64,000 nucleotides of DNA, taken from Roseimicrobium gellanilyticum (GTDB lineage: Bacteria; Verrucomicrobiota; Verrucomicrobiia; Verrucomicrobiales; Verrucomicrobiaceae). Both the position numbers and the translations under genes were made by a program. Positions 9,244 to 18,374 of the stretch are shown in pieces. Position 1 is the first letter of the stretch. Each line of letters opens with the position of its first letter. Where the stretch lies: the NCBI RefSeq assembly GCF_003315205.1, contig NZ_QNRR01000002.1, forward strand, positions 528,881 to 592,880, in the 5' to 3' direction. The notes below the pieces were generated by a model that saw nothing but the letters and a program-made list of their open reading frames with translations, was not told where the DNA came from and ran no database searches.

Positions 9244-10740
9244 ATGCATCCCTATTCTCCGGATTTCCAAGCTCATGCCGCAGGGCGCGTGTTCACTCAT
9301 GGTGAGAAGCGGGAGACGCGACGTGCGTTCCTCAAGGCCTTGAGCGCGTCTACGCTCGCCGCACTCATGGCGCATGAGCCTCGACTGCTGGGTGCGGCGT
9401 CCACTCCGGGTGCGAAGCTCGTGAATCCCACGGCAAAGGCAGACTGCTGCATTCTGCTCTGGATGGGCGGCGGCATGGCGGCGCCTGAGACCTGGGATCC
9501 GAAACGGTATCTGCCGTTCGAGGTAGGACTTCCGGTCGAGAAGATTCTGAGCACGTTCCCTGCGATTCCCACGGCGGTGGAGGGACTGCAGATCAGCCAG
9601 GGGCTGGAGCATTGTGCCGGCGTCATGGATCGTGCCACGCTCATCCGCTCGCATGTGCAGCCGGATTTGGGGAGCATCCTGCATTCGAGACATCAGTACC
9701 ACTGGCACACCGGTTACGTGCCTCCGCAGACGGTCGCAGCTCCCCACATTGGCGCCTGGATGGCGAGGGTGCTCGGTCCGCGTAACCAGGTCATTCCGCC
9801 TTTCATCAACATTGGCCAGAGGCTTGAAGGGGTGGGGGAGCAGGAGGAATTGAAGGCCTTCACCACCGGTGGATTCTTCGGCGCGGAGTTTGGTCCGTTT
9901 AACCTGCCGTACCCTGAGGAGGCGGCGCGTTCGGTGAAGCCGCCGGAGGGCATGGAGCCGGGGCGTTTTGCGAATCGCTACAAGGCCTACCGCAAGCTCA
10001 TCGACAAGAATCCGCATCGTGAATTCATGAGCGACTACCAGCAGGAGTCGATGCTCCGCAGCATGGAGAGCGCGCAGCGTCTGCTGAGCTCACAGGACAA
10101 GGACGCCTTTGATATCTCACTTGAGAGCAAGGAGACCATCGCTTCTTACGGCGACAGTCGCTTTGGCAGGGGCTGCTTGCTGGCGCGTCGTCTTGCGGAG
10201 GCTGGAGCGCGCTACATCGAAGTCACCACCGAGTACGTGCCCTTCCTGCATTGGGATACGCATGAGAATGGTCATGAAACCGTGAAGCGACTCAAAGGAG
10301 AGGTGGATCGCCCGATTGCCCAGTTGGTGAAGGACCTTGAGTCGCGAGGCCTGCTGGAGCGGACGCTGGTGATCGTAGCCAGTGAGTTCAGCCGCGATAT
10401 GATGATCGAAGGTGTCCCCGGATCGGAGGCCAGAGACCAGAGCCGTGCAAAAACGGACAAGTTGCAGGAGATGAAGCACTATGGACTGCATCGCCACTTC
10501 ACCGGAGGAACTTCCGTGGTGATGTTCGGCGGTGGGACAAAGAAGGGGTATGTGCACGGCGCGACTGCGGACGAGCGTCCCCTGATCGCGGTGAAGGACC
10601 CGGTGAGCATCATGGACCTGCATGCCACCATTTTCACCGCCATGGGAATCAATCCCAAGACCGCGTATGACGTGGAGAAGCGTCCCTTCTACGCGACGGA
10701 AGATGGCCATGGGAAGCCGGTGATGGGTGTGTTTGCGTAA
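9244..10740 (+). CDS. DUF1501 Tat-exported protein (pair 2)
   Basis: This 498-residue DUF1501 protein has a twin-arginine signal (ETRRAFLKALSAST) about 25 residues from the start. The start ATG follows a pyrimidine-rich leader. Motifs include CCILLWMGGGMAAPETWDP near residue 75 and HATIFTAMGI near the end. It is more divergent than the other two DUF1501 proteins here: the WGGEFGRT motif is replaced by VIVASEFSRD. That may mean a different substrate or loss of a ligand. It is paired with the DUF1549 protein upstream. Function is otherwise unknown. Confidence 0.88.
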   Translation: MHPYSPDFQAHAAGRVFTHGEKRETRRAFLKALSASTLAALMAHEPRLLGAASTPGAKLVNPTAKADCCILLWMGGGMAAPETWDPKRYLPFEVGLPVEKILSTFPAIPTAVEGLQISQGLEHCAGVMDRATLIRSHVQPDLGSILHSRHQYHWHTGYVPPQTVAAPHIGAWMARVLGPRNQVIPPFINIGQRLEGVGEQEELKAFTTGGFFGAEFGPFNLPYPEEAARSVKPPEGMEPGRFANRYKAYRKLIDKNPHREFMSDYQQESMLRSMESAQRLLSSQDKDAFDISLESKETIASYGDSRFGRGCLLARRLAEAGARYIEVTTEYVPFLHWDTHENGHETVKRLKGEVDRPIAQLVKDLESRGLLERTLVIVASEFSRDMMIEGVPGSEARDQSRAKTDKLQEMKHYGLHRHFTGGTSVVMFGGGTKKGYVHGATADERPLIAVKDPVSIMDLHATIFTAMGINPKTAYDVEKRPFYATEDGHGKPVMGVFA

Positions 10741-11174
10741 AGCTGCGGATCAGCATGCGTCCCCCAATAGGAAGTCGGGTCTCCTGACCGGACAGCGGTC
10801 GGCGGGTTCCTGCCCGCCAATCATCCTTCGCATCGGCGAAGAACTCAAGTTTGCCATGATCGCGCGTGAGGCTCCCTGAGGTGCCTTCGGACGAAAAGGA
10901 TCCGTTGGCGGTTCGTCTTGGTTTCACACAAGGACAAGGAATACTTGCGAAGAGGGTGGCACGCACCGCGAACCCCTCCCAACACTCCCCACTCAGTCTC
11001 TGAAGTTCCTCTGCGTCTCCGTGTCTCTGTGTTGAATCCAATGCACACCAACACGCCCATCACCCCGGAACCAACCAGCCAAACACTTCCCCGCATGCAT
11101 TCAGGACGTTTCCTGAAAGTGATGTCCAAACCCTCCGTTACCGTAGCCACCATCACCCAGCACGTTCGCCTACC
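10741..11174. other. Intergenic region with palindromes and a dispersed motif
   Basis: No gene is supported in these 434 bp. The region holds a GTCGGGTCTCCTGACCGGAC palindrome (10774-10793), a hairpin GGCGGG-TTCCT-GCCCGCC (10801-10818), and a tract at 11008-11038 matching a motif common between genes of environmental bacteria. The right end (about 11100-11174) should contain the sulfatase promoter, but I see no clear -35/-10 pair. Confidence 0.5.
11008..11038 (-). repeat. Dispersed AACACAGAGACACGGAGA-type motif
   Basis: On the minus strand this reads AACACAGAGACACGGAGACG followed by CAGAGG. I recall near-identical tracts scattered between genes in Planctomycetes, Verrucomicrobia and deltaproteobacterial genomes. 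Only one copy was noticed in this window, and its function is unknown. Confidence 0.4.
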
Positions 11175-12722
11175 ATGATGTTCCCTATCAAACGAGTTCT
11201 TTTCCTCTCGTTCGTCCTGCTCACGTCGAGCATCGCGGCACTCCATGCCGCCGACCGCTCCACGACCCCCAACGTCGTGCTCATCTTCTGCGATGACCTT
11301 GGCTATGCGGACATCGGTTCCTTTGGAGCCAGGGGATATACTACGCCGAATCTCGACCGTCTCGCGAAGGAGGGGGTACGCTTCACAAATTTCCACGTGA
11401 GCCAGGCGGTGTGCTCTGCCTCGCGTGCAGCACTCATGACGGGGTGCTACAACAACCGGATTGGCATTCACGGAGCCCTCGGGCCGGGCGCGCAGGTGGG
11501 TATCAGCAAGGATGAGGTGACCATGGCAGAGCTTTTCAAGCAGAAAGGCTATGCCACGGGAATGTCCGGCAAATGGCACCTGGGTGATGCGCCGCAGTTC
11601 CTGCCCGTGCACCATGGCTTCGATGAATACTATGGCCTGCCATACTCGAATGACATGTGGCCATACCATCCTGAAATGATGGCGAACCTCGCCAAGGCCG
11701 AAGCAAACGCGAAAAAGGTCAACGCCAAGAAGGGGGAAGAGCCGAAGAAGCGCAAGGGCTTCCCACCGCTCCCGATGATTGAAGGTGATAAAGTCGTCGA
11801 TCCGGAAGTGACGCCAGAAGAGCAGGAGCAGCTCACCACGCAATACACGGAACGCGCGGTGAAGTTCATTGAGAAGAACAAGGACAAGCCTTTCTTCTTC
11901 TACCTCGCACACTCCATGCCGCATGTGCCGCTCTATGTGAGCAGCAAATTCAAAGGCAAATCGGAGCGTGGTGTCTTCGGCGATGTGATCATGGAGATCG
12001 ACTGGTCCGTGGGAGAGGTGATGAAGGCTCTGGAGAAAGCTGGAATCGAGAAAGATACTATCGTCATCTTCACCAGTGACAATGGTCCGTGGCTTTCCTA
12101 TGGCACGCATGCAGGTTCCTCGGGATCTCTGAAGGAAGGCAAGGGCACCTCATGGGAGGGGGGCATTCGTGTGCCATTCATCGCGCGCTGGCCTGGGAAG
12201 ATTCCGGCGGACTCCGAGTGTCGTGAGCCGGCGATGACCATCGACCTCTTCCCGACCTTTGCGAGGATCATCGGGGCCTCCCTGCCTGGCCATAAGATCG
12301 ATGGTCTGGACATCACGCAGATGCTGGAGAGCCCCAAGGATGCGAAGTGCCCCCATCCCTTCTACTTCACCTACTACGCCAACAACCAACTCCAGGCGGT
12401 GATGGGCGGCCAGTGGAAGTTGGTGCTGCCTCACACCTATCGCACCCTCGGCGGCAAGCCGGGAGGTGATGGCGGAAAGCCAGCGCAGTACACCAATGCT
12501 CAAGCTGAGCTTGCCCTTTACGACCTCTACAATGACGCTGGTGAAACCATGAACGTGGCGGACAAGCACCCCGAAGTGGTGGCTCGGCTGCAAGGCTACG
12601 CCGAGAGTGCGCGCGAGGACCTCGGTGACTCCCTGCACAAGAGAGATGGCACCGGAACTCGTGAGCCCGGGAGGCGGGCTCCGCAAAAGGCACAGGGGAA
12701 GCAGGAGGCCGCAGGAAAGTAG
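11175..12722 (+). CDS. Exported type I sulfatase
   Basis: This 515-residue sulfatase of the alkaline-phosphatase superfamily has a Sec signal peptide (1-26). Metal ligands D40-D41 lie in LIFCDDLGYAD. The formylglycine motif is C80-S-A-S-R84, a Cys-type site needing oxidation to formylglycine. The second metal site is seen in FTSDNGPWLSYG. It likely removes sulfate esters from a glycan or other organic sulfate outside the cytoplasm. The C-terminus after about residue 490 is low complexity. The stop TAG lies inside a partial copy of the dispersed AAAGTAG repeat, so the last residues (G-K-stop) come from the repeat. Nearby PSCyt1/DUF1501 pairs fit polymer degradation. Confidence 0.92.
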   Translation: MMFPIKRVLFLSFVLLTSSIAALHAADRSTTPNVVLIFCDDLGYADIGSFGARGYTTPNLDRLAKEGVRFTNFHVSQAVCSASRAALMTGCYNNRIGIHGALGPGAQVGISKDEVTMAELFKQKGYATGMSGKWHLGDAPQFLPVHHGFDEYYGLPYSNDMWPYHPEMMANLAKAEANAKKVNAKKGEEPKKRKGFPPLPMIEGDKVVDPEVTPEEQEQLTTQYTERAVKFIEKNKDKPFFFYLAHSMPHVPLYVSSKFKGKSERGVFGDVIMEIDWSVGEVMKALEKAGIEKDTIVIFTSDNGPWLSYGTHAGSSGSLKEGKGTSWEGGIRVPFIARWPGKIPADSECREPAMTIDLFPTFARIIGASLPGHKIDGLDITQMLESPKDAKCPHPFYFTYYANNQLQAVMGGQWKLVLPHTYRTLGGKPGGDGGKPAQYTNAQAELALYDLYNDAGETMNVADKHPEVVARLQGYAESAREDLGDSLHKRDGTGTREPGRRAPQKAQGKQEAAGK

Positions 12723-12755
12723 TCTGCCAAAAAGTAGTCCGCCGAGCCTCGGCGG
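12714..12755 (+). repeat. Hairpin repeat of the AAAGTAGTCCGCCGAG family at a gene end
   Basis: A partial unit (GGAAAGTAGTCTGCC, 12714-12728) overlaps the sulfatase stop codon. It is followed by a full unit at 12731-12755 whose CCGCCGAG-C-CTCGGCGG core forms a hairpin. The same unit occurs as inverted pairs at 24719-24880 and 48350-48486. Confidence 0.75.
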
Positions 12756-12772
12756 TCACATCAGTGATGGAG

Positions 12773-12819
12773 GTTGGGCCTTCCGGCCCGACTGTGGGCG
12801 TTAGGCCTTCCGGCCTGAC
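12773..12819. repeat. Two 20-bp palindromic units
   Basis: GTTGGGCCTTCCGGCCCGAC (12773-12792) and GTTAGGCCTTCCGGCCTGAC (12800-12819) are direct copies of one imperfect palindrome. Relatives lie at 10774 and, four times, at 57220-57354. They resemble REP-like elements. Confidence 0.7.
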
Positions 12820-12894
12820 ATTCGATGAGCCATCAATCCCTTGCGCAGCCTCCTCCCGCCCGGGAGCCGCGCTCACCCATTTCACGCTCAATTC

Positions 12895-13100
12895 AACGCT
12901 TGTTTCAACTATTATATCGGCATAAAATGGGCATGGACCCATACTCGCTCAAGGATCGTCCGGAACAGGCATCCCAGCTATCGTCACGGCGACCGCTTTC
13001 AAGAACATGCCGCAGGGTCAAAAAGACCATCTGTGGACCTCGTTGAGAATCAGTGCCCGGTTCGCAAAACGATAGTTCGTTTGGCCAATTTCTGACGTTT
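12895..13100 (+). promoter_or_regulatory. Two-block conserved upstream region, copy A
   Basis: Block 1 (12895-12926) begins AACGCTTGTTTCAA and contains a dyad TTATATCGGCATAA (12912-12925). Block 2 (13066-13100) begins AAAACGATAGTTCGTT and continues with TTCTGAC. Both recur in the same order and orientation at 46463-46632 (25/32 and 31/35 identical by eye). The region lies 110 bp before ATG 13210. It may be a promoter/operator pair or a structured leader. The remaining intergenic sequence from 12820 to 13209 has no supported gene. Confidence 0.6.
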
Positions 13101-13209
13101 TCTGATCCCCAGCGAGTTCCACAATTTGCCTCAACCGGCAGCCTCTCGTGACGGTCCAATTGTCCAAATATCACTCTCCCGCGTGATTTCCCTGCATCTG
13201 CATCACCAC

Positions 13210-16200
13210 ATGCGCTTTGCACGAGCCAGTTTTCTCTATGCTTTTTTCATCATCAGCCTCGCTGCTGGTGGAGTGGAGGTCTGCGCTGCCTCCCCGGCCA
13301 AGGTCCAGTTCAATCGTGATGTCCGACCCATCCTCTCGGACAAGTGTTTTCACTGCCATGGCTTCGACAGCAAAAAGCGTGAGGCGGGACTGCGACTGGA
13401 TGTCCGCGAGGATGCCATCAAGGACAAGGCCATCACCCCCGGAGATCCTTTGAAGAGTGAGGCTCTGGTGCGCATCCTGAGCACGGATCCGGATGAACAC
13501 ATGCCTCCGGCGAAGTCCAAGCTCGGGTCTCTCACGCCTGCGGAAGTGGACATCCTGAAGAAGTGGATTGAGCAGGGTGCGGAGTACGAGGCGCATTGGG
13601 CTTTCATTCCAGTGCAGAAGCCGGAGCTGGGAATGCCGGGCGCTGGGAGCGTTTCACCTATTGACGATATTGTGGGTAGTGGACTCGCGGAACGTGGAAT
13701 CAAGCCCCAGAAGGAGGCAACGGCAGAGACGCTGATTCGTCGCGTCAGCTTTGACCTTACTGGCCTGCCGCCATCCTCTGCGGAAGTGCTGGCGTTTAAG
13801 AAGGCCTACGCAGCGGAACCGGACAAGGCCTACGCGGCGCTCGTGGACCGTCTGCTGGCTTCTCCTCAGTTTGGAGAGCGCATGGCCGTGGACTGGCTGG
13901 ATGTCTCCCGCTACTCAGACAGCTTCGGATTCCAGGTGGATCGTGACCGTGATGTGTGGATGTGGCGCGACTGGGTGATCTCCGCCTTCAATCGGAACCT
14001 GCCTTTTGATCAATTCGCCACATGGCAGATCGCCGGTGATCTCCTGCCGGATGCGACCGATGAACAGATCCTCGCCACGGCTTTCAGTCGATTGCATCAG
14101 CAGGAGAGCGAGGGCGGCAGTGTGGAGGAGGAGTATCGCGTGGAGTACGTGGCAGATCGAGTTCAGACCTTTGCCACGGCATTCCTCGGGCTCACCTTCG
14201 AGTGCGCACGGTGCCACGACCACAAGTTCGATCCCATCTCTGTGCAGGACTACTACGGGTTGTTCTCGCTCTTTCAGAACATCGATGAAGCGGGCCTGTA
14301 TTCTTTCTTCACGTCGTCCGCTCCGACTCCGGCGCTATCGCTGGTCGATGAGGCTGGAAAGAAAAAGCTTGGGGAATTGAAGGCGCGCGTCGATGACCTT
14401 GAAAAGAGAACGGCGGCACTTCGTGAATCTCGTCGCAACGCCTTCGAGGCCTGGTTGCAAACAGATGCGGCGAACACTCATGCTGGCTCCGTGCCGGGTG
14501 AACTGGGGCGCTATCGTTTTGAGACGCTGGGAAAGAAGAACACTCTGGCCAATGATCTCAAGGCCGACCAACCTGCGAAGCTCAAAGGAGAAAACATGCT
14601 GGTCCCGGGACATGCAGGGCAGGCACTGCTCTTTACGGGAGATGATGCGGTGGATCTGCCCATCGGCAATTTCCAGCGGCAGGAGCCGTTCAGCATCTCA
14701 CTGTGGATGCAGACACCGGATGTGAAGGACAGGGCGGTCGTGTTTCACCGCTCACGCGCGTGGACAGATGCGGCCAGTCGCGGGTATGAGCTGCTCATCG
14801 AGGAGGGCAGGCTGAAGTGGTCATTGATTCACTTCTGGCCGGGCAATGCCATTTCTGTACGAGCCAGGGAACCGCTGCCCGTGAAGCAGTGGACCCATGT
14901 CACGGTGAGCTATGATGGCTCCAGCCGGGCTGACGGATTGAAGCTCTATGTGAACGGCAAACACGCGGCCGTGGATGTCATCCGAGACAGCCTCACCAGG
15001 GAAATCACAGGTGGCGGTGGCGATAACATCGCGCTGGCAGAACGCTTCCGCGACAAGGGATTCAAGGGTGGGATGCTCGATGACTTCCGGGTTTTCGGTC
15101 GGGAGGTGGGTGCGGGGGAGGCTGCACTGCTGTATGCGGACAAAGAGGGGGGCGCAGCCGCGGAACAGGTGAGTGACAAGAGGCTGTTGCAGGAACGTTT
15201 TTTCGCCACTGCAGATGAGGAGTGGAAGAGTCACCTGGAGAACCTGAAGGTCGCTCGTGCTGAGCTGTACAAGGCCCAGGATGCAGCGAAGGAAATCATG
15301 GTGATGCGTGAGCTGCCAGAGCCGAAGACGGCGTACATCCTCTTCCGCGGTGAGTACAACCAGCGTCGCGAAGTGGTGCCGCCATCCACACCCTCGGCGG
15401 TGCCACCTTTCAGCAAGCAGCCACCGAAGAACCGGCTCGACCTCGCGAAGTGGCTCACGAGTCCGGAGAATCCGCTCTTCGCTCGAGTCACGGTGAACCG
15501 CATCTGGCAGAGTCTCTTTGGGCGTGGACTGGTGAAGACGTCGGAGGACTTTGGAAGCCAGAGTGAGCGCCCGCTTTACCCCGAGCTGCTGGACTGGCTG
15601 GCATGGCATTTCCGCGAGAGCGGTTGGGATGTGAAGCACCTGATGAAGACCATCGTCATGTCGCGCACCTATCGGCAGGACAGCTTTGGCGGTGCGCAGG
15701 TGATGGCGGATGATCCGGACAATGCCTGGCTGGCCCGTGGTCCGCGCTTCCGCCTGCCTGCGGAGATGATTCGCGACAATGCACTCGCTGCCTCCGGCCT
15801 GCTGAGGCCCAGGACGGGTGGGCCGCCCGTGCGTCCGTATGAGATGACTGAGGCCTTCAAGCCCATGAAGGCGGATGCCGGTGACGATGCCTACCGTCGC
15901 AGCCTCTACACGATCTGGCGCAGGACCAGTCCACCACCGGCCATGGTGGCCTTTGACGCTCCGCGCCGTGCGGTGTGCATCGCAAAGCGTGAACGCACCG
16001 ATTCGCCGTTACAGGCTCTCATTCTTCTGAATGGTACCCAGTATGTGGAAGCCGCCCGGGTACTTGGGGAGAAACTGCATCGAGAGGCAAAGGGCGACGT
16101 GAAACAGATGATCATCCAGGGATTCCTCACCTGCCTGAGTCGTGAACCGGATGCGAAGGAGATGGACATCCTCCAGCAACTCCACGCAGAGCAGCTCGCG

Positions 16201-16350
16201 CACTTCAAGCAACATCCCGCCGAAGCGGATGCGCTCCTGAAACAGGGGAGTGCAAAGCGTGATGCTTCCCTTCCTGCGCCCGAGGCGGCGGCCGCCACCG
16301 TGCTGGTGCAGGCCCTGATGAACCATGATGCCTGTGTGGTGAAACGATGA
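13210..16350 (+). CDS. PSCyt1-DUF1549-LamG-DUF1553 exported protein (pair 3)
   Basis: The 1046-residue product starts at ATG 13210, where a signal peptide begins; the longer upstream frame is ignored. Haem motifs are C46-F-H-C-H50 (PSCyt1) and C332-A-R-C-H336 (DUF1549). A concanavalin A-like LamG domain (about 450-640; motifs FSISLWMQTP, WTHVTVSYDG, LKLYVNGK, GMLDDFRVFGR) is inserted before DUF1553 (about 720-1000) and could bind glycan. The stop overlaps an ATG in the DUF1501 partner's frame. The promoter region carries the two-block element shared with the 46.7-kb locus. Confidence 0.9.
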   Translation: MRFARASFLYAFFIISLAAGGVEVCAASPAKVQFNRDVRPILSDKCFHCHGFDSKKREAGLRLDVREDAIKDKAITPGDPLKSEALVRILSTDPDEHMPPAKSKLGSLTPAEVDILKKWIEQGAEYEAHWAFIPVQKPELGMPGAGSVSPIDDIVGSGLAERGIKPQKEATAETLIRRVSFDLTGLPPSSAEVLAFKKAYAAEPDKAYAALVDRLLASPQFGERMAVDWLDVSRYSDSFGFQVDRDRDVWMWRDWVISAFNRNLPFDQFATWQIAGDLLPDATDEQILATAFSRLHQQESEGGSVEEEYRVEYVADRVQTFATAFLGLTFECARCHDHKFDPISVQDYYGLFSLFQNIDEAGLYSFFTSSAPTPALSLVDEAGKKKLGELKARVDDLEKRTAALRESRRNAFEAWLQTDAANTHAGSVPGELGRYRFETLGKKNTLANDLKADQPAKLKGENMLVPGHAGQALLFTGDDAVDLPIGNFQRQEPFSISLWMQTPDVKDRAVVFHRSRAWTDAASRGYELLIEEGRLKWSLIHFWPGNAISVRAREPLPVKQWTHVTVSYDGSSRADGLKLYVNGKHAAVDVIRDSLTREITGGGGDNIALAERFRDKGFKGGMLDDFRVFGREVGAGEAALLYADKEGGAAAEQVSDKRLLQERFFATADEEWKSHLENLKVARAELYKAQDAAKEIMVMRELPEPKTAYILFRGEYNQRREVVPPSTPSAVPPFSKQPPKNRLDLAKWLTSPENPLFARVTVNRIWQSLFGRGLVKTSEDFGSQSERPLYPELLDWLAWHFRESGWDVKHLMKTIVMSRTYRQDSFGGAQVMADDPDNAWLARGPRFRLPAEMIRDNALAASGLLRPRTGGPPVRPYEMTEAFKPMKADAGDDAYRRSLYTIWRRTSPPPAMVAFDAPRRAVCIAKRERTDSPLQALILLNGTQYVEAARVLGEKLHREAKGDVKQMIIQGFLTCLSREPDAKEMDILQQLHAEQLAHFKQHPAEADALLKQGSAKRDASLPAPEAAAATVLVQALMNHDACVVKR

Positions 16351-16379
16351 TACACTCTGATACAGCGACCCATCCAGCC

Positions 16380-17819
16380 ATGAATGCCGGTACCATTTCC
16401 CGACGCCAGATGCTCAACCGCTTCGGCATGGGCCTGGGTGGCATTGCACTGGCAGAGATGCTGGGTAAAGAGCAGGCCTTCGGAGCCTCTTCGGCCACTG
16501 CCGCAGTGGATCGCGGTGTGCTCGGAGGCACCCACTGGGCGCCCAAGGCGAAGCGCATCATCTATCTCTTCATGTCCGGCGGTCCTTCGCATCTGGATCT
16601 GCTGGACTACAAGCCGCTGCTGAATCAGCGCCATGGCGAGCAACTTCCTGACTCCGTCCGTGGTGGACAGCGGCTCACGGGGATGTCGGGGAACCAGTCA
16701 TCCATCCCGCTGGTGGGCTCACCGTTCAAGTTCGCGCAGTATGGGCAATCCGGTGCGTGGTTCAGCGATTTGCTGCCGCATACCGCAAGCATTTCGGATG
16801 AGCTTTGCGTCGTGCGTTCGATGTTCACGGAGAGCATCAATCACGGTCCTGGTGTCACGTTCTTCCAGACCGGCAGCCAGATTGCGGGGCGTCCAAGTAT
16901 GGGCTCCTGGCTGAGCTATGGCCTTGGCCAGGAAAATGCGAACCTGCCTTCCTTCGTGGTGCTCATCACCAAGGGCAAAGGCGGCCAGCCGCTTGGTGCG
17001 CATCTTTGGGGCAGCGGCTTCCTTCCTACAAAACATCAAGGTGTGCTCTTCCGTGCGGCGAAAGACCCAGTCTTGTATCTTGGCAATCCCGAGGGCGTCA
17101 GCGCCCAGAGCCGACGCCTCATGCTCGATCGCTTGAAGGACCTGCATGAGCATCAGTTCGCTGGCACACCGGATTCGGAAATTCAGAATCGCATCGACCA
17201 CTATGAGATGGCCTACCGCATGCAAACGAGCATCCCAGAGGTCTCGGATTTCGCGGATGAACCACAGCACATCCTCGACTCCTACGGTCCGGATGTGAAG
17301 ACGCCCGGTACCTTCGCAGCGAACTGTCTGCTCGCACGCCGTCTCGCAGAGAAGGATGTGCGTTTCATCCAGCTCTATCATCAGGACTGGGATCACCACG
17401 GCGGCCTTCCCGGATCCTTGCCAAAGCTTTGCAAGGAAACCGACCAACCCGCTGCTGCCCTCGTGAAGGATCTTAAACAGCGTGGCTTGTTGGATGACAC
17501 CCTTGTGGTGTGGGGCGGTGAGTTCGGCCGCACCAACTACTGCCAGGGCAAGATTCAGCCAAACTTCGGCCGCGACCACCATCCCCGCTGCTTCAGCGTT
17601 TGGATGGCAGGAGGCGGCGTGAAAGCCGGCTCAGTCTATGGCGAGACCTGTGAATTCGGCTACAACGTGGTGAAGGACGGCGTGCACATCCACGACTTCC
17701 ATGCCACGCTGATGCACCTCCTGGGCATCGACCACGAGCGGTTGACATATAAGTTCCAGGGGAGACGCTACCGCCTTACGGATGTGCATGGGCACCTCGT
17801 GAAGGGGATGGTGGGGTAG
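16380..17819 (+). CDS. DUF1501 Tat-exported protein (pair 3)
   Basis: This is a 479-residue DUF1501 protein with Tat motif S-R-R-Q-M-L (R8/R9). I chose ATG 16380, which follows a C-rich leader like most starts here. An in-frame ATG at 16347 overlaps the previous stop (ATGA) and would add 11 residues, so translational coupling is possible. It is close in sequence to the pair 1 protein: IIYLFMSGGPSHLDLLDYKP, VWGGEFGRTNYCQG and FGRDHHPRCFSVWMAGGG are conserved. It partners the LamG-containing DUF1549 protein. The reaction is unknown. Confidence 0.9.
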   Translation: MNAGTISRRQMLNRFGMGLGGIALAEMLGKEQAFGASSATAAVDRGVLGGTHWAPKAKRIIYLFMSGGPSHLDLLDYKPLLNQRHGEQLPDSVRGGQRLTGMSGNQSSIPLVGSPFKFAQYGQSGAWFSDLLPHTASISDELCVVRSMFTESINHGPGVTFFQTGSQIAGRPSMGSWLSYGLGQENANLPSFVVLITKGKGGQPLGAHLWGSGFLPTKHQGVLFRAAKDPVLYLGNPEGVSAQSRRLMLDRLKDLHEHQFAGTPDSEIQNRIDHYEMAYRMQTSIPEVSDFADEPQHILDSYGPDVKTPGTFAANCLLARRLAEKDVRFIQLYHQDWDHHGGLPGSLPKLCKETDQPAAALVKDLKQRGLLDDTLVVWGGEFGRTNYCQGKIQPNFGRDHHPRCFSVWMAGGGVKAGSVYGETCEFGYNVVKDGVHIHDFHATLMHLLGIDHERLTYKFQGRRYRLTDVHGHLVKGMVG

Positions 17820-17846
17820 GACCCACCAATGATTGCGCGTGTGGTG

Positions 17847-18302
17847 TCATTCATACTCGACGCGAACTACCCTTTTTTGCCTTCGACTTAAAGTGGCCAG
17901 AAGGAGGATGCCGATAGCGACAACGAGCACCAGGGAGGCTGCAAATTGGAGGAGGGTAATGTAGGCTGCTATCGGGATGGATGTTCGCATGCCAATGCAA
18001 TAAAATGTCCAGCACAACCCCAAGAACACGAGGATCAAGAGGACCATGACATTCAGATCACGGCGCGCTGCTGCCCAAATGTCAAAGTCCTGTCCTCCGA
18101 CAAACCAAGCGATGACAAGCAGTGTCGCGGAAATGCCCGATGCTATGAGGTAGGGAGGCGAAAACGGGGAGTGGCAATACTTTCGGACGGCGTATGCATT
18201 GACAACGACCGCAGAATAGCAAAGCAGAGTCAAACCCATGGCAATTCCGAGGATGGCTAAGACGGTCATGGCTGGAGTTCCGCTAATGTTGTCCTCGTGC
18301 AT
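17847..18302 (-). CDS. Small four-helix membrane protein
   Basis: The 151-residue protein has four hydrophobic segments, at about 12-34, 48-68, 84-105 and 112-138, and ends with a basic tail (LSRRQKRVVRVEYE). It is probably an inner-membrane protein. No family is recognised. It converges on the DUF1501 gene with only 27 bp between stops and lies 72 bp downstream of the zinc-ribbon gene. The DNA looks AT-richer than its neighbours, which may point to a transferred patch. Confidence 0.6.
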   Translation of the reverse strand: MHEDNISGTPAMTVLAILGIAMGLTLLCYSAVVVNAYAVRKYCHSPFSPPYLIASGISATLLVIAWFVGGQDFDIWAAARRDLNVMVLLILVFLGLCWTFYCIGMRTSIPIAAYITLLQFAASLVLVVAIGILLLATLSRRQKRVVRVEYE

Positions 18303-18374
18303 AGGGCTCTCTGCCTGTTCCTGCGAGCGCGATGCACAAAGTGGTATTTCTAAAAGGTTGGTGGCTGATGCGAA

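Noticed and set aside
8656-10017. Open frame of about 453 codons antisense to pair 2
   Set aside because: It spans two real genes and the gap between them, and its composition is that of a shadow frame.
12841-13095. Small plus-strand frames before the DUF1549-LamG gene
   Set aside because: They cross the conserved regulatory blocks, have no family support and differ from the copy B region in frame.
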